Below are positions 18,081 through 27,442 of a stretch of 64,000 nucleotides of DNA, piece after piece. A program made the translations under genes and the position numbers. The stretch's first letter is position 1. Each line of letters begins with the position of its first letter. The DNA is taken from the NCBI GenBank assembly GCA_031296115.1, contig JARLGI010000027.1, positions 124,001 to 188,000 on the forward strand, in the 5' to 3' direction. The notes under the pieces are model-generated. The model did not search any database and had not been told where the DNA came from. It saw nothing but the letters and a program-made list of their open reading frames with translations. Source of the stretch: Acidobacteriota bacterium (GTDB taxonomy: Bacteria > Acidobacteriota > Terriglobia > Terriglobales > Acidobacteriaceae).

Positions 18081-19316
18081 TCAGGCCTGGCCAGCGGCCG
18101 CAGAATCGGCCTGAGCTGGGAGCAGAACCGAGGCGTCAGTTCTCGGTCCGACGCCCGAGACTTTGCTGGCCCTCACCGATCCCCAGATGATGAAAAGGTT
18201 TGTGATAAGAACAACCGTAAAAGCCATGGCCGGGAGGAAGGAAACCACCGCTCCGCGCACGGCAACAATCTCGAGTGCCAGAACCGCGGTGACCAGCCCG
18301 CGCGGCATCATCCAGAACAGGAGCTCCGTGTCCGTGCGGGCGACGTCGCGAACGGCGTAACAGCTCACCTGCACGGCAAGAAAGCGGGCCAACAGCAGGG
18401 CCGCCAGGATGCCCAGGATTGGAACGACGCGGTCACGGCTGACAACCTCGGCCACCACACCCAGGACAACGAAAAAGAACGAACGCACAATAAAGCCGAG
18501 TTCGGAGTGAAAGGCCAGCATCCGTGCCCCCTGGCGCGTCATGTGCGGGGTTCGCGGCAGGTTGGCCAGGGTGATGCCGAAGATGAGCACCGCCAACAGG
18601 CCGCTGCCATTGAAATAGCGGCCGACGGCATAAATTCCCAGCACTACGCCGAGGTTCAGGATGTTGCTGCAGGGCGTTCCTGCCAGCAGCGGCCATAGTC
18701 GCCACCACAGCGCCCCGACGGACACGCCCAGGAGCAAGGCAACGCCGATGTGCTGCGAGAAGTCCAGTGCCATTCCGGCGACGATCGACTGGTCCTGGCC
18801 GACAGTGAGCAGGCTTCCGACCATGAGCACAGCAATGATCTCCCCCAGCGATGCCTCAATGGTGAGGGTGACCTTGATGGGTCCCGGCGTGGGGATCTGC
18901 TGCAACGCCGGGATTACGACCGCGCCGCTGGTGCAGCCGAGCGCTGCTCCCAACAGCAGGCAATCCAGCCACTGCAAATACAGCAAGGCTTTGCCCATCA
19001 AAGTGACCAGACCTAGGGTGAGACCGAAACTGAGAATAGTCAGCAGCAGCCCCGCAGGGAAGTAGCGCAGCGCTTGCTGCAGCCTCAGTTCCAGACCGCC
19101 CTCAAACAGAATGAGGATGAGTGCCAGCGTACCCAGAATGCCGATTGCGCCCTTAAAGTTGTCGGGATTGACCCAATGCAAGACCGGCCCTACCGAGACG
19201 CCGATGACCAACAGCACGATGAGATCGGGAATGCGGGTGAGCTCGGCAAGCCGTTTGGCCACCACGGCCACTATCAGTAGCGCTGCAGGCAGCCCGAAAA
19301 TGCGTGCCATTTCCAT
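18081..19316 (-). CDS. Cation:proton antiporter (CPA superfamily)
   Basis: A 411-residue integral membrane protein with about 12 helices and no cytosolic TrkA domain. LILFEGGLEL in helix 3 is the standard sequence of Na+/H+ exchanger family members. The ion-binding helix reads TIEASLGEII, where CPA1 proteins normally have ND or DD, so the carboxylate is shifted to Glu. Ion specificity cannot be called. It sits between the GT-C gene and the 573-residue gene in a minus-strand run. Confidence 0.8.
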   Translation of the reverse strand: MEMARIFGLPAALLIVAVVAKRLAELTRIPDLIVLLVIGVSVGPVLHWVNPDNFKGAIGILGTLALILILFEGGLELRLQQALRYFPAGLLLTILSFGLTLGLVTLMGKALLYLQWLDCLLLGAALGCTSGAVVIPALQQIPTPGPIKVTLTIEASLGEIIAVLMVGSLLTVGQDQSIVAGMALDFSQHIGVALLLGVSVGALWWRLWPLLAGTPCSNILNLGVVLGIYAVGRYFNGSGLLAVLIFGITLANLPRTPHMTRQGARMLAFHSELGFIVRSFFFVVLGVVAEVVSRDRVVPILGILAALLLARFLAVQVSCYAVRDVARTDTELLFWMMPRGLVTAVLALEIVAVRGAVVSFLPAMAFTVVLITNLFIIWGSVRASKVSGVGPRTDASVLLPAQADSAAAGQA

Positions 19317-19417
19317 AAAGTCGTAGGGAACGCGAGGTGTCGCCTAGCCAAATGGCAGTTGCTGAATGAGACATCATATACAGAATTGCGGCGTATCGGT
19401 AGCGGATGAGTTTGGTT

Positions 19418-21043
19418 TTACGACGCAGCTTGCGGCTCAGTGGCCGAGCCTTCGAGGGGCGGTGGGTCGTGGCTGATGGCCAGCATTTTGCACAATCGCC
19501 GGAAGGCCCACGCCAGTGCCGCCAGTCCGGTTACCCAGACAAGGAAGGCGACGTCGACAACCCAGCGCTGCGCGACGCCAACTCTCCGCAGGAGAAAGGG
19601 GAGAAAGTTCCAGGTAGTGATATGGACGTAATCCCAGGGATCCTGCGTCATAGGGATGTTGTTGAGGCCCCACTGCTCCATTCTGCCCAGCGCAAACGCA
19701 GCGATGTTCTTGAAGCGCAGCGCGATGACGAACGTAGGATGGCCCATGGTTTCCATCTGGTAGATTTCCAGCGGCAACCAGAAGGCGAGAGACGCCAGCT
19801 GGACAACCGCGCTGATAGCGATCAGCAGAGTCCCGAGCCACCAGATAGACTTCGCGAGGTTGTGACGATAACGCAGCAGGATGGGCACAGAGATGAACGC
19901 CACCATCTCCGCGGCGGTGGAGACATAGCGGTCGCCCCATGCGAAGTCGCCACTCCACACCGAGTAGCGCGCGTAAAAGCTGATGTATGCGAACAACAGC
20001 AGGAAAGCGGTCAGCAGGTACGCCCGCACATCGTTGCGCAAGCGCTTCCAGGTGACCACGGCAAGAAGGATTGCCAGCACGACCAGCGGGTCGACCAGGA
20101 AGATGGACTTCTCCGGCGTGAACAGCGCTCCGAAGAAACCTACGCGGAAGGGCACCTCCCATGGATAATTCGCAGGCAGTGACGGGTTCAAGGCGCGCTG
20201 CTCGCGCGCGACGATGGAAACGTACGTATTGGTGAAGGAGCCGAAACGGTAGTACTGGTATACGCGGTCAATCAGCAGGAAAAATAGATAGACCGGTGCG
20301 ACTATTTGGCAGTAACTGACGATGCGAAACCACAGCGCCCTGCTTCGTACGCCATCGAACCACAACACCAGCAACAGAAAGACTCCGCCCGCCAACAAGT
20401 CGAGGCCGGTAGTTAGTCGCGTAAGTAGGTTCAGCCCGAATGCGGCAGATCCGATGGCCAGCGCGCGCCTGCTTCCGGTCTGCAACCATTCGTATTGCCA
20501 TGTCAGGCCGGTCATGGTCAGCAGCAGGATGTAGTTGTTCTCCATCATGTTCTGCGCGTAGTGCAGATGCGTGGTGCAGAACAGCAATGCCAGCACTCCG
20601 GCCACCGCCTGCCTGGTCGTGAAGCCGAGCAGCCGCAGGAAGCGGAAGCAAACCATCGCAGTCAAAACGTTGATGAGAATATTCGTACTGTAGCTGACGA
20701 CGATGCTGCGTACGCCGGGGTCGGTGCCATCGTAGTTGGCGAAGATGGGCAAATGTTCGAGGAAGGTGCCGACGAGGTCCGCCGGCAGGAAAATCAGCGA
20801 CTGCCCGATGCCGTACCAGCTATAGAGCTTGCCGTCGCGTCCGTGAAGGCCGAACACGAGCAACTCTCCGGAAGGTACTTGCGGCTGCGAGGTCCACAGC
20901 CAATGTGTGGTCTGCAGCCGGACGGTGGTGTCGGCGGTGCCTAGTTCGCCGGACTGTATGACAAAGGCGCTGAGCGCCGCGACCAGGGACAGCAGGAACA
21001 CTGGATCGCGCAGACGTCGCTGATAGCGAGCAGTGGTCGTCAT
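19418..21043 (-). CDS. Membrane glycosyltransferase-like protein (GT-C fold)
   Basis: About 541 residues with 10-12 transmembrane helices and a large first extracytoplasmic loop carrying acidic residues, as in GT39/GT-C lipid-linked sugar transferases. WYGIGQSLIFLPADL follows that loop, and YAQNMMENNYILLLT lies between later helices. These enzymes add sugars to proteins or envelope lipids using polyprenyl-phosphate donors; the acceptor is unknown. ATG 21043 is preferred because it lies one base after the glycerate kinase stop; the longer frame from 21079 would overlap that gene. Confidence 0.7.
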   Translation of the reverse strand: MTTTARYQRRLRDPVFLLSLVAALSAFVIQSGELGTADTTVRLQTTHWLWTSQPQVPSGELLVFGLHGRDGKLYSWYGIGQSLIFLPADLVGTFLEHLPIFANYDGTDPGVRSIVVSYSTNILINVLTAMVCFRFLRLLGFTTRQAVAGVLALLFCTTHLHYAQNMMENNYILLLTMTGLTWQYEWLQTGSRRALAIGSAAFGLNLLTRLTTGLDLLAGGVFLLLVLWFDGVRSRALWFRIVSYCQIVAPVYLFFLLIDRVYQYYRFGSFTNTYVSIVAREQRALNPSLPANYPWEVPFRVGFFGALFTPEKSIFLVDPLVVLAILLAVVTWKRLRNDVRAYLLTAFLLLFAYISFYARYSVWSGDFAWGDRYVSTAAEMVAFISVPILLRYRHNLAKSIWWLGTLLIAISAVVQLASLAFWLPLEIYQMETMGHPTFVIALRFKNIAAFALGRMEQWGLNNIPMTQDPWDYVHITTWNFLPFLLRRVGVAQRWVVDVAFLVWVTGLAALAWAFRRLCKMLAISHDPPPLEGSATEPQAAS

Positions 21044-21044
21044 G

Positions 21045-22388
21045 TCAGTAGGCCAACAGGATGCGCAGGTCGCGGACATTGTTGCCGGTCGGGCCCGTCA
21101 TGATGGAGTCGCCGATCGCGTCGAGGAGCGGGTAGGCGTCGAACTTCGCCAGCGCCTGTGCCGCGTCCAATCCACGTTGCGTGGCGCGCGCGAGGGTCGT
21201 TCCATCCACCAGCGCGCCTGCGGCCGGACTGTTGCCGTCAATGCCATCGGTGCCTGCGCTGAGAACCGTGAGGTTCTCGCCCGCGATCTGCTGCGCGCAA
21301 TAAAGCGCGAGTTGCTGGTTGCGTCCCCCAATGCCCGACGTTGCTCCCACCTTCACAGTTACTTCCCCGCCGGAAATGAGGCAGGCGCGGGAAACGCCCT
21401 TGTGCAACTGGCGCATCCGGTGCAGCAAGTGGTCGGCGGCGCGCTCGTAGTCCCAATCATCACAGCTATTGTCGACCTCGACCGCAAAACCGCCAAGCGT
21501 GGCCTGTTCCACCACCGCGTTGGTGGCCGTGGCATTGGAAAGCACGGTGGCATATCGCGAACGCGCGAATGCCGGATCGCCGGACTTGGGTGTCTCCTGC
21601 AGAAGGCGGCGCTGAAATAGTGCGCGCACGCTGGCAGGAAGCGCCGTTGCGAGGTTATAGCGCTGAGCAATCGCATAGCAGTCGGCGGCGGTCGTGGTGT
21701 CAGGCATGGTGGGGCCCGAGGCAAGTGCGTCCGGCGCGCCGTCGGGCACGTCGGAAACCAGCACCGACGCCTGGTAGGCGGGCGCCGCTGCTTGCGCCAA
21801 CCGACCGCCCTTCAGCGCCGACAAGTGCTTGCGAATCGCGTTGATTTCGGCGATAGGCGCTCCGGAATGAACGAGCGCTTTGTAGGTTGCTACCACGTCG
21901 TCCAAGGAAAGTCGATCGCTGACCGGCTTTTCAGCAATGGCCGAGGCCCCGCCGCTGATGAGAAACAGCACCAGCGAGCGCTCCGACCCGCCAGCGACAA
22001 GCTTGAGGATGGCGTCACCGGCCTGCAGCGATGCGGCGTTGGGCAGCGGGTGGCCTCCCGTGAAATAGCGAAAGCCGAAGAGCGCATGGGATGGCGCATT
22101 GGAACAGGCAATGATGCCCTCCATATCGGCACCCGCGATTTCGCGCAAGGTTTCCGCCATGGTGTGTCCTGCCTTGCCCGTGGAAATCACCACGGTGCGA
22201 GCGAACTTGGGCAGGTCGTAGACGTCGTCGGCGATGAAGAGCGAGTCGCCCTCCCGCCGGATGTGCCTGGCGAACGCGTGCGGAATGCTGCATTCGAGCA
22301 GCGCCTGGTGGAACATCTCGCGGGCACGCTCGCGCATTTCGCGGAAAATGGCTTCTCTCGCGGGATCAGCGGGCAGCGGAAAGCACAT
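21045..22388 (-). CDS. Glycerate 2-kinase (MOFRL family)
   Basis: A 447-residue member of the DUF4147/MOFRL glycerate kinase family. The N-terminal domain shows FISTGKAGHTMAE-type Lys-containing motif (STGKAGHTMAE) and FRYFTGGHPLPNAAS, and LFLISGGASA is the family phosphate loop. The C-terminal MOFRL domain has SGIGGRNQQLAL and LSAGTDGIDGNSPAAGA. It phosphorylates D-glycerate at C2, feeding 2-phosphoglycerate to glycolysis. It is tightly linked to the GT-C gene downstream and 43 bases from the hydrolase upstream. Confidence 0.93.
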   Translation of the reverse strand: MCFPLPADPAREAIFREMRERAREMFHQALLECSIPHAFARHIRREGDSLFIADDVYDLPKFARTVVISTGKAGHTMAETLREIAGADMEGIIACSNAPSHALFGFRYFTGGHPLPNAASLQAGDAILKLVAGGSERSLVLFLISGGASAIAEKPVSDRLSLDDVVATYKALVHSGAPIAEINAIRKHLSALKGGRLAQAAAPAYQASVLVSDVPDGAPDALASGPTMPDTTTAADCYAIAQRYNLATALPASVRALFQRRLLQETPKSGDPAFARSRYATVLSNATATNAVVEQATLGGFAVEVDNSCDDWDYERAADHLLHRMRQLHKGVSRACLISGGEVTVKVGATSGIGGRNQQLALYCAQQIAGENLTVLSAGTDGIDGNSPAAGALVDGTTLARATQRGLDAAQALAKFDAYPLLDAIGDSIMTGPTGNNVRDLRILLAY

Positions 22389-22431
22389 GCCGGTGCATTA
22401 TAACTGCCGCGATTGCGGCAGCGTTCTCAAG

Positions 22432-23127
22432 TCAAACGCCCAGCAACTCATGAAGCCAGGTCTCGATGGTCAGGCGCATCTCGGTCAGGTGGCCCTCGAA
22501 GAAGTGATTGCCGGGGATGAATACCAGTTCTTTCGACTCGGCAGCCGCGGCGACGACCCTCTCCAGCACCTCATGTGGTCCGAATTCATCATGATCGCCG
22601 CTGACGAACAGCTTGGGCTTGTAACATTCGCGGAGGAAGGAAAACGAGTAAACCCGGCCCTCGGCTGCGACCGGCGTTCCCAGCGAAATCAGCGCCGACA
22701 CATCGGGGTCTGAGCAGCAGGCCCGCAGTCCAGCCGCTGCGCCAAAGGAGAATCCGGCGAAGATGACGGGCAGCGCGAAATCCCGCTTCAGCCATGCCAG
22801 CGCGGCCTGCACGTCGCCCACCTCACCGCGCCCGTCGTCATGCTCGCCCGCGCTCAGCCCCGTGCCCCGAAAGTTGAAGCGCAGCACAGGAAAGCCGAAG
22901 GAGTGAAGCGCTTTCATCGCGTGGAAGACGACCTTGTTGTGCATGGTTCCGCCGAACAGCGGATGCGGATGGCACACCAGGCCCGCGTGGGTCGCGGTGG
23001 GCGAGCCGACGTTGAGCAGGGCTTCCACTCGGCCTGCTGGGCCTTCGAGAAAGAATGAGCGGATTGCCGAATGGGAAATCGCCAAAGTTTGCCTGCCTTG
23101 CCAGCTCTGTGTCTCGGTGGTGAACAC
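22432..23127 (-). CDS. Alpha/beta hydrolase, dienelactone-hydrolase-like
   Basis: A 231-residue alpha/beta hydrolase. The oxyanion strand HPHPLFGGTMHNKVV, the nucleophile elbow GFSFGAA, the acid in SGDHDEFGP and the His in PGNHFFEGH give a complete Ser-Asp-His triad. This is the family of small hydrolases often annotated as dienelactone-hydrolase-related. No signal peptide, so it is cytosolic; substrate unknown. It starts three bases after the M28 peptidase stop, so the two are co-expressed. Confidence 0.88.
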   Translation of the reverse strand: MFTTETQSWQGRQTLAISHSAIRSFFLEGPAGRVEALLNVGSPTATHAGLVCHPHPLFGGTMHNKVVFHAMKALHSFGFPVLRFNFRGTGLSAGEHDDGRGEVGDVQAALAWLKRDFALPVIFAGFSFGAAAGLRACCSDPDVSALISLGTPVAAEGRVYSFSFLRECYKPKLFVSGDHDEFGPHEVLERVVAAAAESKELVFIPGNHFFEGHLTEMRLTIETWLHELLGV

Positions 23128-23130
23128 GAA

Positions 23131-24660
23131 CTACTCTTCCGGCGCTGACCCTACGGTGCTATGTGGGAGCGACTCCGGCATCTCCGATACATTCCACGCC
23201 CACGCCGCAAGCAGGGCCGCGCCCTGGTTGATCTGGTCGGGGATCGCCTTGTCGAAGGTGTCCGTCTGGCTGTGGTGCGCCTCGCGGTAGTGCGCGGGAA
23301 GCTGCACACAGAAATAAGCGGGCACTCCTTTGCGCAGGAACGGCACATGGTCTGAGCCTCTGAAATATTCGTTACTCAATGGCTTAAGATCAAATACCTC
23401 TTGTAATGGTTGATAGATTTCCTGCATCAGCGGCGCGGTCTGCCACAGGTCCTCCAGCGCGATGCTGAATACCTTGCCGGTGCCAGTGTCGTGGATCAAT
23501 ACGGCATCAATCTGGGGAATCTCGTTGGCATGCTTCGTGAGGAAGGTGGCTGCACCGATGCCTCCCTCTTCCTCGCCGGTGAAGAGAACGAAGGTAATGG
23601 TCCGCTTGGGCTTCCAACCCAGCGCCTGCAAGGCGCGCGCAGCTTCGAGCGTCGCCATCGCACCGGTGCCGTTGTCGAGTGCGCCCTGTCCCAGGTCCCA
23701 GGAATCAAGGTGCCCACCGATAATGACCCGCTCGTCCGGGTGCTCGCTGCCCTTGATCTCTGCCACTGTAATGGAAGCAGGCGCCGGCTTCTCGCTGAAG
23801 GTTTCAGCCAGGTTCGCTTTCATCGTGACCGGCCCGGCTTGCAGCAGGCGATAAAGCAGGTCGTAGTCCTCGTGGGTGAGGAAGGCCATGGGAGCTTCGC
23901 TGGGCTGATAGGTACGGAAGCCCCCCGTCATGTTGTAAAGGCTGTCGGTCTTACCGCTGTCTAACAGGATGGCGGCAGGTTGTTCGGCCGCGATCTGCCG
24001 TAGGCGCTGCATGTATCCTCGAAAACCCTCCTCGCCTTCGGGTACGCCTCGTGGCGGCGGAATCACCGCATCGTAAGCGTTTTCGGGATTCGGGTCTTCC
24101 CGCGACAGGTCGCGGGGCTTGCCCATCAACACGAAGGCGCCCTTCAGCTTCGCCTTGTACTGCTCAAAGTCCGCCGGCTTCTTAATACTGACGACCATTG
24201 CACTGCCGGTGGCTTCACCGTCCGTCGCCTTGCTCCAGCCGAAAGCGTGAATGCCGATGCGTTGCTGAATGGGGCTGGTAATCTCCGCCGTCTCCGCGCC
24301 ACGCGTCCAGGCGTGGGCGATCTCGACTGTCTCCAGGTGCGCGGCGACGCCGTAATCCTGGAAGCGCTTGAGGGTCCAATCGCTGGCCGCCTGCATCTGC
24401 GGCGAGCCCGTCAAGCGCGGCCCGATCTGAGTGGTCAGGTACTCGAGGTTCTTCATCAGCTCCGAGTGGGCTTTGACTTCGTCGGCGATTTTCTGGTCAG
24501 CCGCTTCCATGGCCCTGCGATAAGCGGTGCGCTGCTCGGCAGTCCGTTGCGGAACAGGCTCGGCAGCTTGCGGTGGAGCTTCTTGCGACTGCACCAGAAG
24601 TACGCTGCTGAACAGAAGTAGGAACAGTTGCGCCAGAAATGGACGGCGGAGTTGGATCAT
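23131..24660 (-). CDS. Exported M28 family zinc aminopeptidase
   Basis: A 509-residue protein with a signal peptide (hydrophobic residues 9-24, cleavage near VQSQE). The peptidase domain shows the M28 zinc and catalytic residues: GGHLDSWD, GALDNGTGAMA, TGEEEGGIGA, HDTG and a late GSDHVPF with the last His. A PA-like insert occupies the region between residues ~130 and 290. Such enzymes (aminopeptidase Y/Q-like, carboxypeptidase Q) trim peptides outside the cytoplasm. Followed three bases later by the alpha/beta hydrolase; the broken CPBP gene lies 40 bases upstream. Confidence 0.92.
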   Translation of the reverse strand: MIQLRRPFLAQLFLLLFSSVLLVQSQEAPPQAAEPVPQRTAEQRTAYRRAMEAADQKIADEVKAHSELMKNLEYLTTQIGPRLTGSPQMQAASDWTLKRFQDYGVAAHLETVEIAHAWTRGAETAEITSPIQQRIGIHAFGWSKATDGEATGSAMVVSIKKPADFEQYKAKLKGAFVLMGKPRDLSREDPNPENAYDAVIPPPRGVPEGEEGFRGYMQRLRQIAAEQPAAILLDSGKTDSLYNMTGGFRTYQPSEAPMAFLTHEDYDLLYRLLQAGPVTMKANLAETFSEKPAPASITVAEIKGSEHPDERVIIGGHLDSWDLGQGALDNGTGAMATLEAARALQALGWKPKRTITFVLFTGEEEGGIGAATFLTKHANEIPQIDAVLIHDTGTGKVFSIALEDLWQTAPLMQEIYQPLQEVFDLKPLSNEYFRGSDHVPFLRKGVPAYFCVQLPAHYREAHHSQTDTFDKAIPDQINQGAALLAAWAWNVSEMPESLPHSTVGSAPEE

Positions 24661-24700
24661 GCGTGCTTCCTCAAAGTGAAAAGGTATTTGTCGGTTCGCG

Positions 24701-25317
24701 TCATCGATTCAGGTAGAGCAGTGCACCGAAACCGGAAAAGTCCACCAGGAAGTGCGACACGGTGTTCCATCCAATGGACTTGGTCTTGAAGGCGACCAGT
24801 CCCCAACACAGTCCTAAGACGTACGAGCTCAATACAAAGAACAGAGCTCCCTTTTTGTACGGTATGACGGAGAGAGGCGCAAAATGCCAGATGGCGAACC
24901 CAACCGCCGGGCAGAGGTAAGCCATCCAGAGGCCGGAAAAACTCTCGACATACACCCCGCGCCAGAAGAGTTCTTCGACGCCTGCGTTAACCAGGGCGAG
25001 CACCGCGGACAGAAGAAAAATCATGGGCGTTACCAAGGGAACCTGTTTGGCAAACGGTCCGAAGCAGACCGCGAGCACCACCGGAACAGCCAAGAGCGTC
25101 CACAGCAAAGCATTTGGCGGTGTATGGAACCTAGCGCGCGGCAGAGGCCGGTACTTCCGAGGACAACTCGCGAAATCACCAGAAGCGCCAGCCAATAGGT
25201 CATCATCCCTAGCAGGTGAGCTGTTTTCAGCGCGAACCAATGCTGGTACGCCTGAAAAACGGCATACATCACAAGAGGTATCACGATTATCAGAAGCGGC
25301 AGCAGTTTTGTTTGCAT
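24701..25317 (-). pseudogene. CPBP intramembrane metalloprotease, single frameshift
   Basis: The N-terminus MQTKLLPLLIIVIPLVMYA through VLGSTGL is in one frame. The rest, from PRARFHTPPNALLW through EELFWRGVYVE (the EExxxR motif) and FAIWHFAP (His), is in another. The switch is at about 25141-25150, and restoring one base would give a protein of about 205 residues with four or more helices. The initiator ATG is six bases after the rph stop, as expected of an operon gene. CPBP (Rce1-like) proteases are membrane-bound. Inactivation, or a missing base in the assembly, are both possible. Confidence 0.8.
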
Positions 25318-25323
25318 GGCAGT

Positions 25324-26061
25324 TCATTGCCTCAGCGGCAATCCGGTCAGCACTGCTTGTTGCTTGGCGATGAGCGACTCGATGCCCTTGCGCGCCATCG
25401 TCATCATCTTCCCCAATTGCGCATCGTCGAAGGGACGGTGTTCGGCGGTAGCCTGCACTTCGACAAACTTCTTGCCGCCGGTCATGACCAGATTCATGTC
25501 CACGTCGGCGCGTGCGTCTTCCTCGTAGCAGAGGTCAAGCATGGCCTCGCCATCCACGATCCCGACGCTGGTGGCGGCGATGTAATCGCGAATCGGAGCC
25601 ACGGTCAGCGCGCCTGAGTCGATCATGCGCCGCATCGCCAAACCCATGGCGACGAACGCACCGGTGATGGCCGCGGTGCGCGTGCCTCCGTCAGCCTGGA
25701 TAACGTCGCAGTCAATGAAGATCGTGCGCTCACCCAACTTCTCCATGTCGGTGACTGCGCGCAGGGAGCGCCCTATGAGGCGCTGGATCTCGTGCGTGCG
25801 GCCGCCCTGACGGCCCTTGGCAGCTTCGCGTGGAGTGCGGGTGAGGGTTGCGCGGGGCAGCATGCCGTATTCGCTGGTGACCCAGCCTTTGCCTCGGCCG
25901 CGCAGAAATTGCGGTACGGTGTCCTCGACGGTCGCGGTGCAGATGACGCGAGTGTTGCCGACCTCGATCAGGCACGAGCCTTCAGCGGTAGAGATGAAGT
26001 CGGCCAGGATATTGACCGGCCGCATCTGTTCAGGGGAGCGATTGTCCGAGCGAAAAACCAT
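25324..26061 (-). CDS. rph: Ribonuclease PH
   Basis: A 245-residue phosphorolytic 3'-5' exoribonuclease that trims tRNA 3' ends. Diagnostic segments are [13 protein letters not shown] at the N-terminus, [61 protein letters not shown] and [14 protein letters not shown]. Length and motifs are standard. It starts 86 bases after secG, and a terminator hairpin stands between them. The broken CPBP gene follows six bases later. Confidence 0.97.
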   Translation of the reverse strand: MVFRSDNRSPEQMRPVNILADFISTAEGSCLIEVGNTRVICTATVEDTVPQFLRGRGKGWVTSEYGMLPRATLTRTPREAAKGRQGGRTHEIQRLIGRSLRAVTDMEKLGERTIFIDCDVIQADGGTRTAAITGAFVAMGLAMRRMIDSGALTVAPIRDYIAATSVGIVDGEAMLDLCYEEDARADVDMNLVMTGGKKFVEVQATAEHRPFDDAQLGKMMTMARKGIESLIAKQQAVLTGLPLRQ

Positions 26062-26098
26062 AAACCGCGATTGTAAGCTACCTTAACCAGCGGCCATG

Positions 26099-26124
26099 AA
26101 AAAAGCCTCCGCCACGGCGGAGGC
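26099..26124 (-). terminator. Terminator after secG
   Basis: GCCTCCGC (26105-26112) and GCGGAGGC (26117-26124) form an eight-base stem with a four-base loop. On the minus strand this is followed by six T residues (26104-26099), a classic intrinsic terminator 24 bases beyond the secG stop. Confidence 0.85.
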
Positions 26125-26147
26125 TGGGAATGTTGCCGGTGCCGGAT

Positions 26148-26495
26148 TTACCGGGTGGGCGTCGTCGGCTGCGGCTCGGGCGCAGGCGGTTTCTGCTGCA
26201 CAGGCGCTGACTTGGTCGGTGCGGGGCGCGTACCCTCCAGGACCGACCCGCTGCGCGGGCCACGGCGTGACGACATTACGGAGAGGGTGATCGAGGTGAA
26301 CATGAAAACGATGGCTGCCCAGGTGGTGGCCTTGGAAAGCACAGTTGCCGCGGTGCGCGTGCCAAATGCGGTCTGGCTGCCCATGCCGCCAAAAGCGGCA
26401 GCGATATCGGCGCTCTTGCCGCTCTGCAGCAGCACGACCGTGATGAGGAATGCACAAACGATGACGTGAATGACGGTAATCAGTGGAACGACCAT
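26148..26495 (-). CDS. secG: Preprotein translocase subunit SecG
   Basis: A 115-residue protein with two transmembrane helices: residues ~3-22 (PLITVIHVIVCAFLITVVLL) and ~58-76 (TTWAAIVFMFTSITLSV). Between them is the SecG signature QSGKSADIAAAFGG with GSQTAFGTRTA. The C-terminal tail is long and Pro-rich. SecG assists SecYEG-driven export. tRNA-Leu(GAG) lies 82 bases upstream on the same strand, an arrangement like the secG-leuU neighbourhood of enterics. Confidence 0.95.
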   Translation of the reverse strand: MVVPLITVIHVIVCAFLITVVLLQSGKSADIAAAFGGMGSQTAFGTRTAATVLSKATTWAAIVFMFTSITLSVMSSRRGPRSGSVLEGTRPAPTKSAPVQQKPPAPEPQPTTPTR

Positions 26496-26577
26496 GTAAC
26501 TTGCAATCTCGCTTCAGGCGGCCGGACGCGCCGCAAATTTTCTCTAGGCGTTGCTGAACACTTGGGACGGGCCATGG

Positions 26578-26659
26578 TGCGGAAGGGGGGACTTGAACCC
26601 CCATGCCTTTCGGCGCCACCCCCTCAAGATGGTGTGTCTGCCAATTTCACCACTTCCGC
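26578..26659 (-). tRNA. tRNA-Leu (GAG)
   Basis: Cloverleaf on the minus strand: acceptor GCGGAAG/CTTCCGC, anticodon stem CCATC/GGTGG with loop TTGAGGG giving anticodon GAG, a long variable arm (class II), and T arm GGGGG-TTCAAGT-CCCCC. Discriminator A is followed by an encoded CCA at 26577-26575. A TATACT box at 26720-26715 could be its -10 element. Confidence 0.96.
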
Positions 26660-26752
26660 ACTATCCGGATGCCGGTGCATCACGGAGTCCAAGCAGAAAC
26701 GTAAAGGCACATTCAGTATAGCAAAGAAGGGCTGCACTTCGGACACAGGTTG

Positions 26753-26774
26753 TTAGCTATGCTACACTTAGCTA
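26753..26774 (+). promoter_or_regulatory. Possible autoregulatory operator of the toxin-antitoxin operon
   Basis: The heptamer TTAGCTA occurs at 26753-26759 and again at 26768-26774, 15 bases apart (about 1.5 turns), each containing the palindrome TAGCTA, just upstream of the GGAGG site (26778-26782) of the antitoxin. Phd/VapB antitoxins usually repress their own operon through such sites; binding here is inference. Confidence 0.4.
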
Positions 26775-26791
26775 AGCGGAGGAAATAGCCA

Positions 26792-27025
26792 ATGCCGGCT
26801 GCGACCATCCATCAAGCCAAGACGAACTTGTCCAAACTGATCGAGCGCGCCGAACGGGGCGAGGAAGTCCTGATCGCCCGGGGCGACAAGATTGTGGCAA
26901 AACTGGTACCAGTCCATAATGCTCCAAAGCGGCGCCGCTTGGACCTTCTGAAGGGCAAATTCAAAGTTCCAGCGGAATTCTTTGAACCCCTGCCGGAAGA
27001 AGAACTGAAAATATGGGAACGATGA
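26792..27025 (+). CDS. Type II antitoxin, Phd/YefM-like
   Basis: A 77-residue protein. The N-terminal half (ATIHQAKTNLSKLIERAERGEEVLIARGDKIVAKLVP) has the beta-alpha-alpha-beta layout of the Phd/YefM DNA-binding and dimerisation domain; the charged C-terminal tail (FEPLPEEELKIWE) is what wraps the toxin. It neutralises the PIN toxin encoded next and likely represses the operon. ATG with GGAGG nine bases upstream. The stop overlaps the toxin start as ATGA. Confidence 0.9.
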   Translation: MPAATIHQAKTNLSKLIERAERGEEVLIARGDKIVAKLVPVHNAPKRRRLDLLKGKFKVPAEFFEPLPEEELKIWER

Positions 27026-27411
27026 TGCGCCTTTTGGTTGATACGCACGCACTGCTGTGGGCCTTGACCGGCGACCGGAAGCTCTCCAAGCGAGCGCACT
27101 CGGTTTTGGCTTCCTTCGATAATGACGTCATGGTTTCCGCCGCGAGTGTCTGGGAGATCTGCACCAAGTTCCGAATCGGCAAACTTCCGGACGCCGAGGG
27201 CCTGTTTGCCGATTGCGCCGGAACCATTGAGCGGCTGGGGTTTCACGCGCTCTCCATCTCGGTTGAGCACGCACAGCGCGCCGGGAGCTTGCCGGGACCT
27301 CATCGGGACCCTTTTGACCGCATGCTCATCGCCCAAGCCCAGGCCGAAAACCTGCCCCTGGTGAGCAATGAGCGAATCTTCGATTCCTTTGCCATAACTA
27401 GAATTTGGTAA
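27022..27411 (+). CDS. PIN domain toxin (VapC-like)
   Basis: About 129 residues forming one PIN domain: LLVDTHALLW with the first catalytic Asp, SAASVWEI with the conserved Glu, and HRDPFDRMLIAQA with the later acidic pair, which together bind Mg2+ for RNA cleavage. Targets of such toxins are usually tRNA or rRNA. Start ATG 27022 is within the antitoxin stop (ATGA), so translation is coupled; ATG 27013 and 27025 are in frame. The module is on the opposite strand to flanking tpiA and tRNA-Leu/secG. Confidence 0.92.
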   Translation: MMRLLVDTHALLWALTGDRKLSKRAHSVLASFDNDVMVSAASVWEICTKFRIGKLPDAEGLFADCAGTIERLGFHALSISVEHAQRAGSLPGPHRDPFDRMLIAQAQAENLPLVSNERIFDSFAITRIW

Positions 27412-27442
27412 ACCGATCCTGGACCGCGATCCACGGGTCGAC

